Assembly (NCBI GenBank): GCA_903813345.2
Contig: CAIIXF020000006.1
Coordinates: 24,125,936 to 24,189,935, forward strand
Origin: Owenia fusiformis
Taxonomy: Eukaryota; Annelida; Polychaeta; Sabellida; Oweniidae
Reading direction: 5' to 3'
DNA length: 64,000 nt
Position numbers and translations under genes: made by a program. Under the pieces are notes generated by a model, which was given only the letters and a program-made list of their open reading frames with translations, did not search any database and was not told where the DNA came from. Positions 1 through 11,545 of this stretch are shown here, piece after piece. The first letter of the stretch is position 1; each line of letters starts with the position of its first letter.

Positions 1-1460
1 ACGTCTCCTTCACCCAGTCTAATATAATAATATACAAAATGTATACAAGTGCAACATCAAGGAGCTCATGTTTATACAATATACATGTAACACATATGGC
101 TGCATGTACCTCAGTCCTCACACTCAATGCTAAATCAGAGAGTTAAAAATGATTAGTTTTTAATCATTTGAATTAAGAACAGCTTTGTTTGAATGAATGA
201 CACCATCTCACTTTCTTACTCCATAATACAGGATGGGTTGAAGTTATTTTAGGGTAGATCTATACAAAGTAGTTCCATTGTGATGAAGAGAATACATTCA
301 GCTCTTAATGGCCTATTTACTTGCCATATATGGAGTCATGTCGTGATTACAAATTTCGAAATCAAAGCGTGAGCTGCCATTTTGTTACTTCAGAATTTGA
401 TTTGCAAGTATTGGTCTTAGAGATTGGGATCAGGAAATGTAGAATGTCATTCAACTTTTTTTCGAAGAGACTTTTCTGTACATGATATTCATCAACTATG
501 AATAATTTGTTTGCAGGGAATTTCAGCCACCCATGATACGGTTCCTCAGTTGGCTTTTGAGCCAGGTATGAAAGCCAGCTATGTTCAGTAGATTGTGACC
601 TGTGTATCTTGTTTTTATTTTGCATGGGAGATACACATATTGTTCAGATCACGGGCTTTTATTTTCAAGAGATCTAGAGATCCATTCTGATACTGAGGCC
701 CCTCTTCTGAGGCCCATCAAAGGTTGAATAAATAGTGCAGAGACGTATCCAACGATCATGGACCTAGTGTTAAAATATATCGAAGTTTGGATACTTTCAT
801 CAAGGCTAACAACTATTTTCATTAGCTACAAAGAAAACCCCCGAACATACCTTATTTCTGCCGATATTCACAATATCAAATCAACCTTAATCCCCAGGAA
901 TCTTCTCCCGAAACCATAAAACATCGACAGAAACCTTTTATGATTTCCTAGTGATATTGACATTGGGTTCCAGCCCCATTTGCACCTAACGTTCTATCCA
1001 ACATTCTGTTTGCTATAGACCATGCAAGTGTCAAGAAGACCTTGAATAAGGTAGATTTGAAGGGCTTTAGTCTTCAAGTTCAAGGCTAACTGCAAGGATC
1101 GCCAGTTATTGGCCGTCAGCGGTGGTCATATTGTGTACCATGTACGGTTATATCAGACAACCGCGGGTCAGCGAAGCATTGACAAGGTTATACTGTAATT
1201 CAAAAACTAAAAAGGGGGACGTCTATCCTTTCAATTGCTTATTTACAGTGGGGGACAAAAATAAAACTCAACATTCACAAGTTGTCACAATGAGCTAATT
1301 TCCAAGTTTCGTGTCTCAAACTCTCCCAAGCGGTAGAAAAATAATTCCCGTTCACTAAAGTAGCACAATAAATGAATCCAAAGCTTCATACCTGCAAATA
1401 ATGGATAAATCCCTACCAAATGGAATGAATGTTTTCATGAATCGCCATGTTTGTTATCCA

Positions 1461-1588
1461 AGGACGGTTGACTCCCAGAATGCAACATCAGTTACCGTAT
1501 TTACTCATAACAGGTTTCGAAATGGCGGAACAGCATTTTGAAAGCTGGCACGTGTCATGTTGCATTCTGGGAGCCAATCCTCCGTTCC
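1461..1588. repeat. Inverted repeat, about 28-bp arms
   Basis: The left arm (1461-1489) reads GGACGGTTGACTCCCAGAAT and on into GCAACAT. The right arm (about 1556-1588) is its near-perfect reverse complement, ending ...CCAATCCTCCGTT. The loop is about 65 bp. This is probably a small MITE or its remnant; no target duplication was identified. Confidence 0.6.
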
Positions 1589-2017
1589 GGCGCAATCGGG
1601 CGACAAAATCACCTCAACATTTGAAGAGTCGGCATAACATGTGAATATCCACTTCAACCTTTGAAGTTCTTATTTGTCATAAGGGACACAAATTCCACTA
1701 TATTTGGACTTACTCAGACGGAGAAAATAGAGCACTGAATACACTGAGGTAAGAATTTATTACATGTGCGACAGCATGTAATTTTCATAGCTTTTGCAAT
1801 TCTTTATGATCCCCACTGTAGAAGTATATTTGCAAGTCTGATTGGTGGTATTCGTCGACAAGTGCATATTATTATAGGTATGGCGAAGAAGATATTAGGC
1901 CAAACGTTGCACTAGGCCTAGGGCTAATAAAATTTCCCAACATGCACCCTGTCCTTAAACTTAATATATGCCTAGCCCTTTACTAGGCAGCTAATGGTTG
2001 AGCTTGAGCCTGAGGTT

Positions 2018-2074
2018 CACAGAGAGCTTTTTTACATTTTTACGATACAAATCATATGTAAAAAGTTCTCTGTG
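2018..2074. repeat. Hairpin / short inverted repeat
   Basis: CACAGAGAGCTTTTTTACAT is followed about 18 bp later by ATGTAAAAAGTTCTCTGTG, giving a stem of about 19 bp with one or two mismatches. Function is unknown; it is compatible with a small foldback element. Confidence 0.55.
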
Positions 2075-2314
2075 CTGAGGTTGTCAAAAAATATTGTTTT
2101 GATATTTTTGAAATAAATTTTTTTATACTCGCTCAATTTCATTAACTATGCGAAGGTGCAGCAATGAAACTGAATATTTCGCGAGTTGATATTATATTTT
2201 CTATATAAAATTAGATATGACTACATACCACTATCTATCGCATGGAATCGAAGTCGAGAAAGGGCATCTAAAAGTTTTTCTGTATCCGCCATTTTAGAAT
2301 TTACCGCCAACTAT

Positions 2315-2326
2315 TGCGCATGCGCA
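2315..2326. promoter_or_regulatory. NRF1-like palindrome TGCGCATGCGCA
   Basis: A perfect 12-bp match to the consensus palindrome bound by NRF1 in animal promoters. It is set next to two CGCC-type motifs (about 2288 and 2305) in a locally GC-richer patch. The same palindrome recurs at 34683-34694. No gene start could be tied to this site, so promoter function is inference. Confidence 0.3.
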
Positions 2327-2867
2327 GTGAATAATAGTAAAAGATGGCAGCATTCTCTGACAAAAAGTAAATATGGTCCTGACATCTTTAGAAAGAACAC
2401 AAACTTGTTTTTAAAAACTAATTTTTAAGTTCATATTATAACTGAGATAGACCTAAGATGAAGAATTCTTCTTGGAAATTGCAAGTGTGATATAGATTAT
2501 AATATTACTGTTTAATTAATTTGGCGCTGCATAATTTGGTGATTTTGCAATATTGGCGGCTATCTAATTTGGCTTGGACATTAGATCTACTCTAACACCA
2601 CAACTTCACAAAATGCACCCATTCCTTCAAGTCAACTGCTATATCTTGTAATCTATTATTCAAGCAATTCTCCTGAGCCAAATTAAAAGTGGCATGTTCT
2701 GATTATCACCCTTATCCTTTTCAAATTTTGTAAAAACTAGGCTAAACCAGAAGTAACTCAAATAGCCAACACCAGAAGTTGTAATTTGGTGTTTTTGTCA
2801 ATTTAATATAATATAATTCCTTTCAGCTTTGAGAAGGTCATATTTGAAGGTCAGACATGTATATGCA

Positions 2868-4409
2868 TGTAATATACCTCTTTTCTATGCTTCCAGGTGA
2901 TCCTGGTGGCCTTATACTAGTGTGCATGTGAACTCTACCTACCCAGCTGTTGTCATAGCCTTCTAGCTTATTGCACCCTAATAAACACTAGACTGAATGT
3001 TAACACGCTATCTCTTAAATGCATCCTTCACCTTCTGCATGCCTTATTCCTGTAGTGATAATCTCCCTGTGGTGGTAGTCTTATACCTTTAGTGATTATT
3101 GTATAGTGACCTTCTTAGATCCAGCTAGAGGTACTTGGTATAATAAACTGACATAAATAAATATGCTACAGAGACACTCAGGGCGAAGTGCTTCAGTATA
3201 GATCATATGATAAAGTGATATATAAATCTGTAACAAAGACACTTAAGTGACATATGATAATATGGGCAATAGTATAGATCATATGATAAAGTGATATATA
3301 TAAATCTGCAACAGAGACAATTAAGTGGCATATGATAATATGTGCAACAGTATAGAGCATATGATAAATTGACATAGATTAACAAAGCCACAGAGACACT
3401 CAAGGTGGAGCACAACAGTATATTTCAATAAAGTGATATACATATCTATGACAGAGACACTTAAAGCGACACATGATAGTATGGCGATGGTATTGATTTA
3501 GTGACAAAGACACTATTTGTTGAAAGTAACATTATGTTTATTAGAGCATTGGTTTCGTTCTCAGAGACTCTTGTAATAATGTAACAGAGACACTCAAAGC
3601 AAAGTCCGACAGCGTTACAGAGATATTCATATGGCAATTGACACTGTGTTTATTATATTGGTATAATTACTAGGAACGCATAATTGATAGAGAAACGGAG
3701 AGAATCGTTAGATTGCACAGTATTACATCAGTTGGTTTCAGAGACACTCTTATGAAAGGTGACATTGTGTTTATTATGTTGGTGTAATTACTAGAGACTC
3801 ATACTTGATGGAGAAACAGGCAGAGACAATTGTTTGATTAAACACCGTTATATAATTGGTTACAAAGACACTTTAATATAAAGGGGACATTATGTTATTA
3901 CAGTGAGGTTACCCTTTGCACAGAAAATGACAATAGCTTGATCTGAATCTGGTGTATCAACTTAAATGTGCCTTATATACCATATTATTGGAAGTTGTAT
4001 GTTCAGGGTAGTGATTCTACAGCACAGGTGTTGAAAAACTGAGTTTAGATTATAGAACGTAGTGAGGTTGGGTTAGTGTACCTATAGAGCGTGGTTCACC
4101 CCCATTTAAAGTAACAGAGTATAGTTAGGCCTATTGTGAGTGGCAGGATTAAGTTTATCAACCCGGTGTCTGAATTGAAGTATAGGATTAATCAAGAGGT
4201 CCAAGCAGATCTTACTAGGTCAGATCGTTAAGACAGATAACTCGAGTTTCTATAGTTAAGTCAGAATAAGTTAGTGATAGCACTTAGGTACATATATTAT
4301 ACAAAAACCATACTTTACGATATAGTTGGTATTACAATTACTTGTATGTAACATTGTAACTTTATATAAGTTTAAAATAGAAATATAGTTCAGAAAGCAA
4401 CTATTTACA
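2868..4409 (+). repeat. 5' long terminal repeat
   Basis: 1542 bp, TG...CA ends. It matches 9784-11325 at a constant offset of 6916 bp with no difference seen by eye. About 450 bp are AT-rich sequence with AATAAA motifs; the rest contains about ten degenerate copies of CAGAGACACTYAA spaced 60-130 bp apart. Short open frames on its minus strand appear identically in both LTRs and are not taken as genes. Confidence 0.96.
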
Positions 4410-4410
4410 T

Positions 4411-4419
4411 TGGTGGCAG
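4411..4419 (+). other. Primer-binding site, probably tRNA-Leu
   Basis: TGGTGGCAG starts one base after the 5' LTR. Its reverse complement CTGCCACCA matches the CCA-tailed 3' end of eukaryotic leucine tRNAs of the GGTAGC... acceptor type. The Gag-Pol ATG follows only 5 bases later, so the element has almost no leader. Confidence 0.7.
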
Positions 4420-4424
4420 TCATC

Positions 4425-7400
4425 ATGGCGGACCCAGTGCCTCAAGATGTGAACGACATAGGAGGCAACGAAGCAGCAGCGGTACATGAGGACCAGCCGG
4501 CCCCGGTTCCTGTTGCACCAGTTCAGCATGTGAAAGAGTACAGGAAGGCTGTGACTCCACGAAGTTATGATGCTAAAAATACAACATGGGACAGTTGGAT
4601 GAAGCATTTCAACAGAGTGGCGGGGGCCAATAATTGGAGCCAACAGACAAAGGTTGTTATGCTTAGTACAACTCTGGATGGCAAAGCACTAGAGGAATAT
4701 GAACGTCTGTTGTCGGAAGATGAGGATATAGAGTTTGAAGCTCTGACTGCAGGAATTGCCAAGGAAGTACGCCCAACGCGCAAAGTGGCTATGGAAATCT
4801 ATACTAGGATGAAGTTGGGTGATGACACTCCCAAGGCATTTTATACCAAGTTAGTAGAGCAATCGAAATTGGTTTATCCAGTGAGTGAAGTTTCCTTAGA
4901 TGCTCGACTAATGATGGTTAAGACACAATTCATACAGTCGCTTCCATCAAAACTCCTGGAGGACATGGCCAAGCAGCATGATGTCCATCTCTTAAATAAA
5001 GATGACTTACTGGCACTAGCTACTAGAGTCTGGGAAGCTACCAAACAGAATGCAGAGGGAGCCAAAGAGGTTCTTATAGGTGCAGTAGGACCTGTGGTTC
5101 CAGATGCTGTTGTACAGCTTAGGGAGGAAGTCCAGGAATTAAAGAAGTTACTTGTGTCTTCCATGAGTTTACGTGCAACAAAAACAGAAGCCAAGCCATC
5201 CAGTACGGTATCGTGTTTCCACTGTGGGAAGGCAGGCCATATTGCCCGGAACTGTTATGCAAAACAAGGGGGTTCTTCAGGGATCAGGTGTTATAATTGT
5301 CAGGGCATAGGTCACATGGCGAAAGACTGTCCGTCACCAAATACTAGGAGGAATCAGGACACATCTACAGGAAGCCAGCGAGTATCAGGGAGCGTGTCGC
5401 AAGATAACAGTAGTCAAGTGGCAGAAATTAAAGGCCCATCAGCATTAATGGTTACAGTTGCAGTTGCAGGGAATGGTATGACCACAGAACAGCCAATGCA
5501 TTGGCTTGTTGATACAGGTGCCAAGATATCAGTCTTGGATGTCCATACTTATAACCAGTACCTACATGAGGTACCACTTCAGGCCCGTCCAGATGACTTT
5601 GAATGTGTCTCTGCGGATGGAAGTGGTATTGCAGTAGTTGGACAAGTCCAATTGACTTTAGCTATAGGTGCTAAAAAGTTGGACCTTCTCGCAACAGTTA
5701 TAAAAGGATCGACACGCACAGCATTGTTGGGACGTGATGTTTTGGACCAGTTTGATAGTTGGGCAGTATCTAAAAAGGATGGTGTGATCAGGTTAGACAA
5801 TGAGATCCTTAAGTTATGCCATGTCTCATCAGAATCTAACACAATTTGTAAAATCACACTTGCAAAAGATGTTGTGTTACCAGGTCAAAGTGAGTCCTGG
5901 GTTAAGGTCTCTCTGCCACAACGTCTTAACTCTCAAGCAGGGCTCTTTACTCCAGATGATAGACTCCTGTCCAGGAAGAATGTCATCGCAGCCAATGGTA
6001 TATGCAGGGCAGATGTTTTAACAAAGTCAGTTCAGGTGCGCGTACTCAACCCTGATGATATACCACGACGCCTCTACAAGGGTACTAACATGGGTACGTT
6101 TGATTCAACAGTGGTCGGAAATTTTGCAACAGTAGCTGATCCTTTTGGAAATAAGGAAAATGATGTACAAATTAATGAATTTAACACACAAGTCAACCAC
6201 AAAACAGGTGGAGAGGAGGACACATGGTTTTCACAAGCAAGTAAGGTGTGGACGAATGAAGTACAACATCTTAGTGATGATAAATCAAGGAAAATCTTGG
6301 ATCTCCTAAATGCATCTAGAGCGGCGTTTTCAGAAGATGGTAATGACCTTGGCAAGACATCACTGTTACAACATCACATTGAGCTCAAAGAGAATAAAGT
6401 CATACACCGCCGACAATACAGACATAGTCCAAAGGAGCTAGAAATCATTGATAATGAAGTTGACCGCATGCTTGCGTCAGGCGTGATTCAACCATCAATG
6501 TCTCCTCACTCCTCTCCAGTATTGTTGGTACCGAAAAATGGTGGGAAGTGGAGATTCTGTCACGATAGCAGATTCCTCAACGATGCCACTGTTGATCAAC
6601 ACTTTCCGATAATCAGGATTGATGATGCTATTGATCATTTGGCTTCAGCTACCATATTTTCAACGCTCGATGCTACTAGCGGGTACCACCAGGTGGAGCT
6701 AGATGATGACAGTAAACCGTTGACGGCATTCTCAACTAGAAAAGGCCACTGGGAATTCTCAAGGATGCCATTTGGATTGAAGGGAGCACCACACACTTTT
6801 CAAAGACTGATGACTTTGATAATGCAAGGTCTTAATTACCAGGAGGTCCTGGTGTATCTCGACGATGTCATCGTTTATTCCTCGACGTTTGAAGCACACA
6901 TCCAGTCCTTGCAGCGAGTTTTCAAGCGACTGATTCAACATGGTCTCAAACTTCAGCCAATGAAGTGTCATTTTGCCCAGACAGAGGTGAAATACTTGGG
7001 ATATGTTGTGGATGCTCAGGGAGTGAGACCTAATCCTGATGCAGTTAGAATCATCATCGAGATGAAGACCCCAGAGACAGTGGAACAGATGTTAAGGTTT
7101 TTGGGCAAGCTCAATTACTACCGTAGATTTATCCAGGGGATGGCTGAGACAGCAAAACCATTATATGACAGCATCAAAGAGAGTCGCATTAAAAGGACCA
7201 AGATGTTAACCCTAAACAATGATCAGTTGCAGACAGTAGAAATACTCAAGAAGAAACTAGCCTCATATGAAGTTATGGCTTATCCCCAATTTGACAGAGA
7301 TTTTTTGGTTGATACTGATGCATCGGCAAATGCAGTGGGTGCATGTCTTTCTCAGAAAGATGACGCTGGTCATGAACGACCAGTTGCCTTTGCAAGTACT

Positions 7401-9752
7401 ACCTTGAGCAAGGAGCAAAGAAACTACTCCACCACGGAAAGGGAATGCCTGGCCATTGTATATGCAGTGAATCAGTTCAGGCAGTTTCTATATGGGAAGG
7501 AATTTATCTTAAGGACAGACCATAATCCATTGGTATGGCTCAGGAAGACTAAGGAGCCAAAGGGACGTTGGGCAAGATGGCTGATGCTTCTAGAAGAATT
7601 TCCCTATAAGATCATTTACAGGAAAGGAAGCGAACATGCCAATGCAGATTTTCTCTCACGTTTGGGAGATGAGGGCTCAGTACAAAGCCCTGTGTATAAA
7701 TCTGTAGGCACACAAGTGAGTGACACCTTGGAAGTTAACAAGTGTGATGTGGTGAAAAAAGGTGGAGTTGATATTGGGTTACAGAACCCAATTCCTTCTA
7801 AGAGGGTTACAGGCAGTGACCCAACACCACACACTCTCATCCAGCTTACCTCCCCATTCCTGGATCCAGTGAATCAAGATGAAGAACAGCATATCTCAGA
7901 TATCAAAGAAAAGCCCAATGCTACAGATGAGATCGTTAAGGCTGACGGGGTGGAGGAAATCAAGGATACAGTCACTGAGGACAAATTATTGGAGCTTGAG
8001 AATACAGATATCGAAGATGAAATCCAGACACTCAATATGAATACACTAAAGAGGGACCAATTAGAAGATCCAGATATAGGTATAGTTATGAAGTGGATTA
8101 GTGGAGGCGAACCTACCGAGGCAGTACTGAAAGGAGCTTCAAGAACAGCGAGGTGGATATTTAGACAGAGGGGACAGCTACAGATCAGAAAGGGAATTTT
8201 GTACAGAATAGTTGAACGAGAGAATAATCTGTCCCCAATTAGGCAAATTGTTCTACCTCAAACATGGCGTGAATTTGCCTTAGAGGAGCTTCACGACAAT
8301 ATTATGGCCGGCCATTTTGGACCAGAACGCACATCAGCAAGGATCAGGTTAAGATATTATTGGCCTGGCTTTCAACAAGATGTCGAAGACTGGTGTTCTA
8401 GTTGTTTGGAGTGTCAACACAGGAAATCACCAAGAAGTAAACCTAAGGCCCCACTGACTAATATCCCTATCAAAGGAAGGCCCTTTGAAGAGATAGCTAT
8501 GGACTTTGTTGAGCTCCCACCCACATCTAGAGGCAATAGGTATGCATTAGTGGTAGGAGATTATTTGACAAAGTGGGTCGAAGCGTATCCAATGAGAGAT
8601 ATAAAGTCTGAAAAGGCAGCATCCTTACTGGTCCGTGAGTGGATAAGTCGATTTGGTTGTCCAGTGTCCATCAATTCAGACCAAGGTTCACAGTTTGAGG
8701 GTAAACTGTTTACTGAATTGTGTAGAATTCTGGAGACAAAGAAGAGACGAACAACATCATATCACCCTAAGACAGATGGGATGGTGGAGAGGAGCAACAA
8801 GATGTTGATAAATGCACTCTCAATGTATGCAGAAAATGATAGGGACTGGGATCTTAAACTTCCCTTAATTTTGTTTGCATATCGTACCAGTGTGCATAGT
8901 TCAACTGGGTTTTCACCTTTTATGCTCACATATGGTAGAGAGGCACACCTTCCCATTGATTGGATGATTGGGGAAGAGTATCCCAGTGAGAAATTGTCCA
9001 CACAAGCCTGGGTAGCTCAACTTCAAAAGGACATGAGGGTGGTATTTCACCAAGCACAAGAGAACATAAGTAAAGCTCAAAGGAGACAAAAAGCACAACA
9101 TGACAAAGACCTCAAAGGAACCTTCCAAACCTATGAACCTGGAGACAAGGTAATGCTCTATGATTATACGGCCCGAGGAAAAGATGGTAAATTGAACAAT
9201 CCCTGGAAAGGCCCATTCAAAATACTACAAAGGACTAGTAATGTAACATACAAGGTAGACATGGGGCACAGGGAAATACATGTAAACTATGACAGATTGA
9301 AGAGATTTGTCAGTAGAAAACAATATAATAGAAAAGCGGATGAAGTCAAACAGACAGTTAATCCAACCAGAGTGAAACAACGAAACAGCCAAACTGACAG
9401 GGTACCAAAACCAAAAGATAATAGTTCAAGCTCAGATGAGGATGACCAACAGTATACGAGTTCAAGCTCAGATGAAGATGAAATAGAAGTGACCCTACCA
9501 AATCAGATGAACGAAGTTCAAGATTTGACAGAATCACCATCTGACTCCTCTGAAGAGCAGATAGAGGAAAATCATGCTTCCGATGCTGATTCTGAAAGCT
9601 CAGTACATGAGGACAATAATTTCTTTGTCGAGGAAAATGAACTGCCATATGGCAAGAGTGGTTACACAGACGATTTTTCAAGATATCATTGTGATGTAAG
9701 CAATGATAACATTTTACCATTAGGTAGCAGACGTAGTTGTACTAAAAAATAG
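4425..9752 (+). CDS. Gag-Pol polyprotein of the Ty3/gypsy element
   Basis: A single frame of 1775 codons without frameshift or stop encodes capsid and replication enzymes together. In order: a Gag capsid region (about residues 20-250); two CCHC zinc knuckles starting near C264 and C289 that bind RNA; an aspartic protease with the DTGA active site at about D363; reverse transcriptase with YLDD at 811-814; RNase H beginning around D963; integrase with an HHCC zinc finger from about H1290 and a catalytic D-D-35-E triad at about D1360, D1419 and E1455; then a GPF (GPY/F) module near 1596. The last 150 or so residues are a serine- and acid-rich tail that I do not recognise. ATG 4425 is chosen as the first Met after the LTR; the frame is open right back to the LTR edge. 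All catalytic motifs I can check are intact. No env-like membrane segment is apparent. Confidence 0.96.
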   Translation: MADPVPQDVNDIGGNEAAAVHEDQPAPVPVAPVQHVKEYRKAVTPRSYDAKNTTWDSWMKHFNRVAGANNWSQQTKVVMLSTTLDGKALEEYERLLSEDEDIEFEALTAGIAKEVRPTRKVAMEIYTRMKLGDDTPKAFYTKLVEQSKLVYPVSEVSLDARLMMVKTQFIQSLPSKLLEDMAKQHDVHLLNKDDLLALATRVWEATKQNAEGAKEVLIGAVGPVVPDAVVQLREEVQELKKLLVSSMSLRATKTEAKPSSTVSCFHCGKAGHIARNCYAKQGGSSGIRCYNCQGIGHMAKDCPSPNTRRNQDTSTGSQRVSGSVSQDNSSQVAEIKGPSALMVTVAVAGNGMTTEQPMHWLVDTGAKISVLDVHTYNQYLHEVPLQARPDDFECVSADGSGIAVVGQVQLTLAIGAKKLDLLATVIKGSTRTALLGRDVLDQFDSWAVSKKDGVIRLDNEILKLCHVSSESNTICKITLAKDVVLPGQSESWVKVSLPQRLNSQAGLFTPDDRLLSRKNVIAANGICRADVLTKSVQVRVLNPDDIPRRLYKGTNMGTFDSTVVGNFATVADPFGNKENDVQINEFNTQVNHKTGGEEDTWFSQASKVWTNEVQHLSDDKSRKILDLLNASRAAFSEDGNDLGKTSLLQHHIELKENKVIHRRQYRHSPKELEIIDNEVDRMLASGVIQPSMSPHSSPVLLVPKNGGKWRFCHDSRFLNDATVDQHFPIIRIDDAIDHLASATIFSTLDATSGYHQVELDDDSKPLTAFSTRKGHWEFSRMPFGLKGAPHTFQRLMTLIMQGLNYQEVLVYLDDVIVYSSTFEAHIQSLQRVFKRLIQHGLKLQPMKCHFAQTEVKYLGYVVDAQGVRPNPDAVRIIIEMKTPETVEQMLRFLGKLNYYRRFIQGMAETAKPLYDSIKESRIKRTKMLTLNNDQLQTVEILKKKLASYEVMAYPQFDRDFLVDTDASANAVGACLSQKDDAGHERPVAFASTTLSKEQRNYSTTERECLAIVYAVNQFRQFLYGKEFILRTDHNPLVWLRKTKEPKGRWARWLMLLEEFPYKIIYRKGSEHANADFLSRLGDEGSVQSPVYKSVGTQVSDTLEVNKCDVVKKGGVDIGLQNPIPSKRVTGSDPTPHTLIQLTSPFLDPVNQDEEQHISDIKEKPNATDEIVKADGVEEIKDTVTEDKLLELENTDIEDEIQTLNMNTLKRDQLEDPDIGIVMKWISGGEPTEAVLKGASRTARWIFRQRGQLQIRKGILYRIVERENNLSPIRQIVLPQTWREFALEELHDNIMAGHFGPERTSARIRLRYYWPGFQQDVEDWCSSCLECQHRKSPRSKPKAPLTNIPIKGRPFEEIAMDFVELPPTSRGNRYALVVGDYLTKWVEAYPMRDIKSEKAASLLVREWISRFGCPVSINSDQGSQFEGKLFTELCRILETKKRRTTSYHPKTDGMVERSNKMLINALSMYAENDRDWDLKLPLILFAYRTSVHSSTGFSPFMLTYGREAHLPIDWMIGEEYPSEKLSTQAWVAQLQKDMRVVFHQAQENISKAQRRQKAQHDKDLKGTFQTYEPGDKVMLYDYTARGKDGKLNNPWKGPFKILQRTSNVTYKVDMGHREIHVNYDRLKRFVSRKQYNRKADEVKQTVNPTRVKQRNSQTDRVPKPKDNSSSSDEDDQQYTSSSSDEDEIEVTLPNQMNEVQDLTESPSDSSEEQIEENHASDADSESSVHEDNNFFVEENELPYGKSGYTDDFSRYHCDVSNDNILPLGSRRSCTKK

Positions 9753-9770
9753 AGGGCTGTGTGTAAGGCA

Positions 9771-9783
9771 AGGAAGGGAGGAG
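9771..9783 (+). other. Polypurine tract of the retrotransposon
   Basis: A pure purine run AGGAAGGGAGGAG ends exactly at the first base of the 3' LTR (9784). This is the expected site for priming plus-strand DNA synthesis. Confidence 0.85.
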
Positions 9784-11325
9784 TGTAATATACCTCTTTT
9801 CTATGCTTCCAGGTGATCCTGGTGGCCTTATACTAGTGTGCATGTGAACTCTACCTACCCAGCTGTTGTCATAGCCTTCTAGCTTATTGCACCCTAATAA
9901 ACACTAGACTGAATGTTAACACGCTATCTCTTAAATGCATCCTTCACCTTCTGCATGCCTTATTCCTGTAGTGATAATCTCCCTGTGGTGGTAGTCTTAT
10001 ACCTTTAGTGATTATTGTATAGTGACCTTCTTAGATCCAGCTAGAGGTACTTGGTATAATAAACTGACATAAATAAATATGCTACAGAGACACTCAGGGC
10101 GAAGTGCTTCAGTATAGATCATATGATAAAGTGATATATAAATCTGTAACAAAGACACTTAAGTGACATATGATAATATGGGCAATAGTATAGATCATAT
10201 GATAAAGTGATATATATAAATCTGCAACAGAGACAATTAAGTGGCATATGATAATATGTGCAACAGTATAGAGCATATGATAAATTGACATAGATTAACA
10301 AAGCCACAGAGACACTCAAGGTGGAGCACAACAGTATATTTCAATAAAGTGATATACATATCTATGACAGAGACACTTAAAGCGACACATGATAGTATGG
10401 CGATGGTATTGATTTAGTGACAAAGACACTATTTGTTGAAAGTAACATTATGTTTATTAGAGCATTGGTTTCGTTCTCAGAGACTCTTGTAATAATGTAA
10501 CAGAGACACTCAAAGCAAAGTCCGACAGCGTTACAGAGATATTCATATGGCAATTGACACTGTGTTTATTATATTGGTATAATTACTAGGAACGCATAAT
10601 TGATAGAGAAACGGAGAGAATCGTTAGATTGCACAGTATTACATCAGTTGGTTTCAGAGACACTCTTATGAAAGGTGACATTGTGTTTATTATGTTGGTG
10701 TAATTACTAGAGACTCATACTTGATGGAGAAACAGGCAGAGACAATTGTTTGATTAAACACCGTTATATAATTGGTTACAAAGACACTTTAATATAAAGG
10801 GGACATTATGTTATTACAGTGAGGTTACCCTTTGCACAGAAAATGACAATAGCTTGATCTGAATCTGGTGTATCAACTTAAATGTGCCTTATATACCATA
10901 TTATTGGAAGTTGTATGTTCAGGGTAGTGATTCTACAGCACAGGTGTTGAAAAACTGAGTTTAGATTATAGAACGTAGTGAGGTTGGGTTAGTGTACCTA
11001 TAGAGCGTGGTTCACCCCCATTTAAAGTAACAGAGTATAGTTAGGCCTATTGTGAGTGGCAGGATTAAGTTTATCAACCCGGTGTCTGAATTGAAGTATA
11101 GGATTAATCAAGAGGTCCAAGCAGATCTTACTAGGTCAGATCGTTAAGACAGATAACTCGAGTTTCTATAGTTAAGTCAGAATAAGTTAGTGATAGCACT
11201 TAGGTACATATATTATACAAAAACCATACTTTACGATATAGTTGGTATTACAATTACTTGTATGTAACATTGTAACTTTATATAAGTTTAAAATAGAAAT
11301 ATAGTTCAGAAAGCAACTATTTACA
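9784..11325 (+). repeat. 3' long terminal repeat
   Basis: 1542 bp, same length and, by eye, same sequence as 2868-4409, including the CAGAGACACT array. It is followed by the TGCA target duplication at 11326-11329. Confidence 0.96.
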
Positions 11326-11513
11326 TGCATAAAAGAACAGCTCATATTTGCATAATATGTAGTCCTCTCATTTAAGATCTTTACAAATTGATGACATGCA
11401 AGGTGAAGGTCAAGTTCTAGGTCAATGTTGCATGAAAACCAATTACGGATCAAATTGGTTGTTAGTGGGGATTTTTATGAACGTGTGAATGATACTTATC
11501 AAGGAGTATTCTG

Positions 11514-11545
11514 TATTGTATTGCATTGCATTGTATTGTATTGTA
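11514..11545 (+). repeat. (TATTG)n microsatellite
   Basis: About six 5-bp units of TATTG with two TGCAT variants. Confidence 0.8.

Larger units (their letters stand above)
1..2867. other. Intergenic stretch without a supportable gene
   Basis: About 2.9 kb upstream of the retrotransposon. The longest open frames (87 codons at 362-625 minus, 80 codons at 2186-2428 plus) show no recognisable domain and no clear splice context. The stretch contains an inverted repeat at 1461-1588, a hairpin at 2018-2074 and a palindromic NRF1-like site at 2315-2326. Otherwise I see only AT-rich unique DNA. Confidence 0.5.
2868..11325 (+). mobile_element. Complete Ty3/gypsy LTR retrotransposon
   Basis: An 8458-bp element bounded by two 1542-bp direct LTRs that begin TG and end CA, flanked by a 4-bp target duplication TGCA (2864-2867 and 11326-11329). 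Order: 5' LTR, primer-binding site one base after the LTR, one Gag-Pol frame, purine tract, 3' LTR. The domain order protease, reverse transcriptase, RNase H, integrase marks it as Ty3/gypsy (Metaviridae) rather than Ty1/copia. The equal, apparently identical LTRs and the unbroken frame point to a very recent insertion, and the copy may still be active. It lies about 3.4 kb downstream of the ATF6 stop codon, on the opposite strand. No envelope gene is seen. Confidence 0.97.

Noticed and set aside
362-625. 87-codon minus-strand open frame
   Set aside because: No recognisable domain, no paralog in the window, and no splice or promoter context. AT-rich DNA gives frames of this size by chance.
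3193-3415. Overlapping 60- and 70-codon minus frames in the 5' LTR, repeated in the 3' LTR
   Set aside because: They are identical in both LTRs because the LTRs are identical, overlap each other and contain only low-complexity His/Ile/Tyr repeats from the motif array.
9300-9752. Possible envelope or other third gene at the end of the retrotransposon frame
   Set aside because: The tail after the GPF module is hydrophilic, serine- and acid-rich, without a signal peptide or membrane segment.
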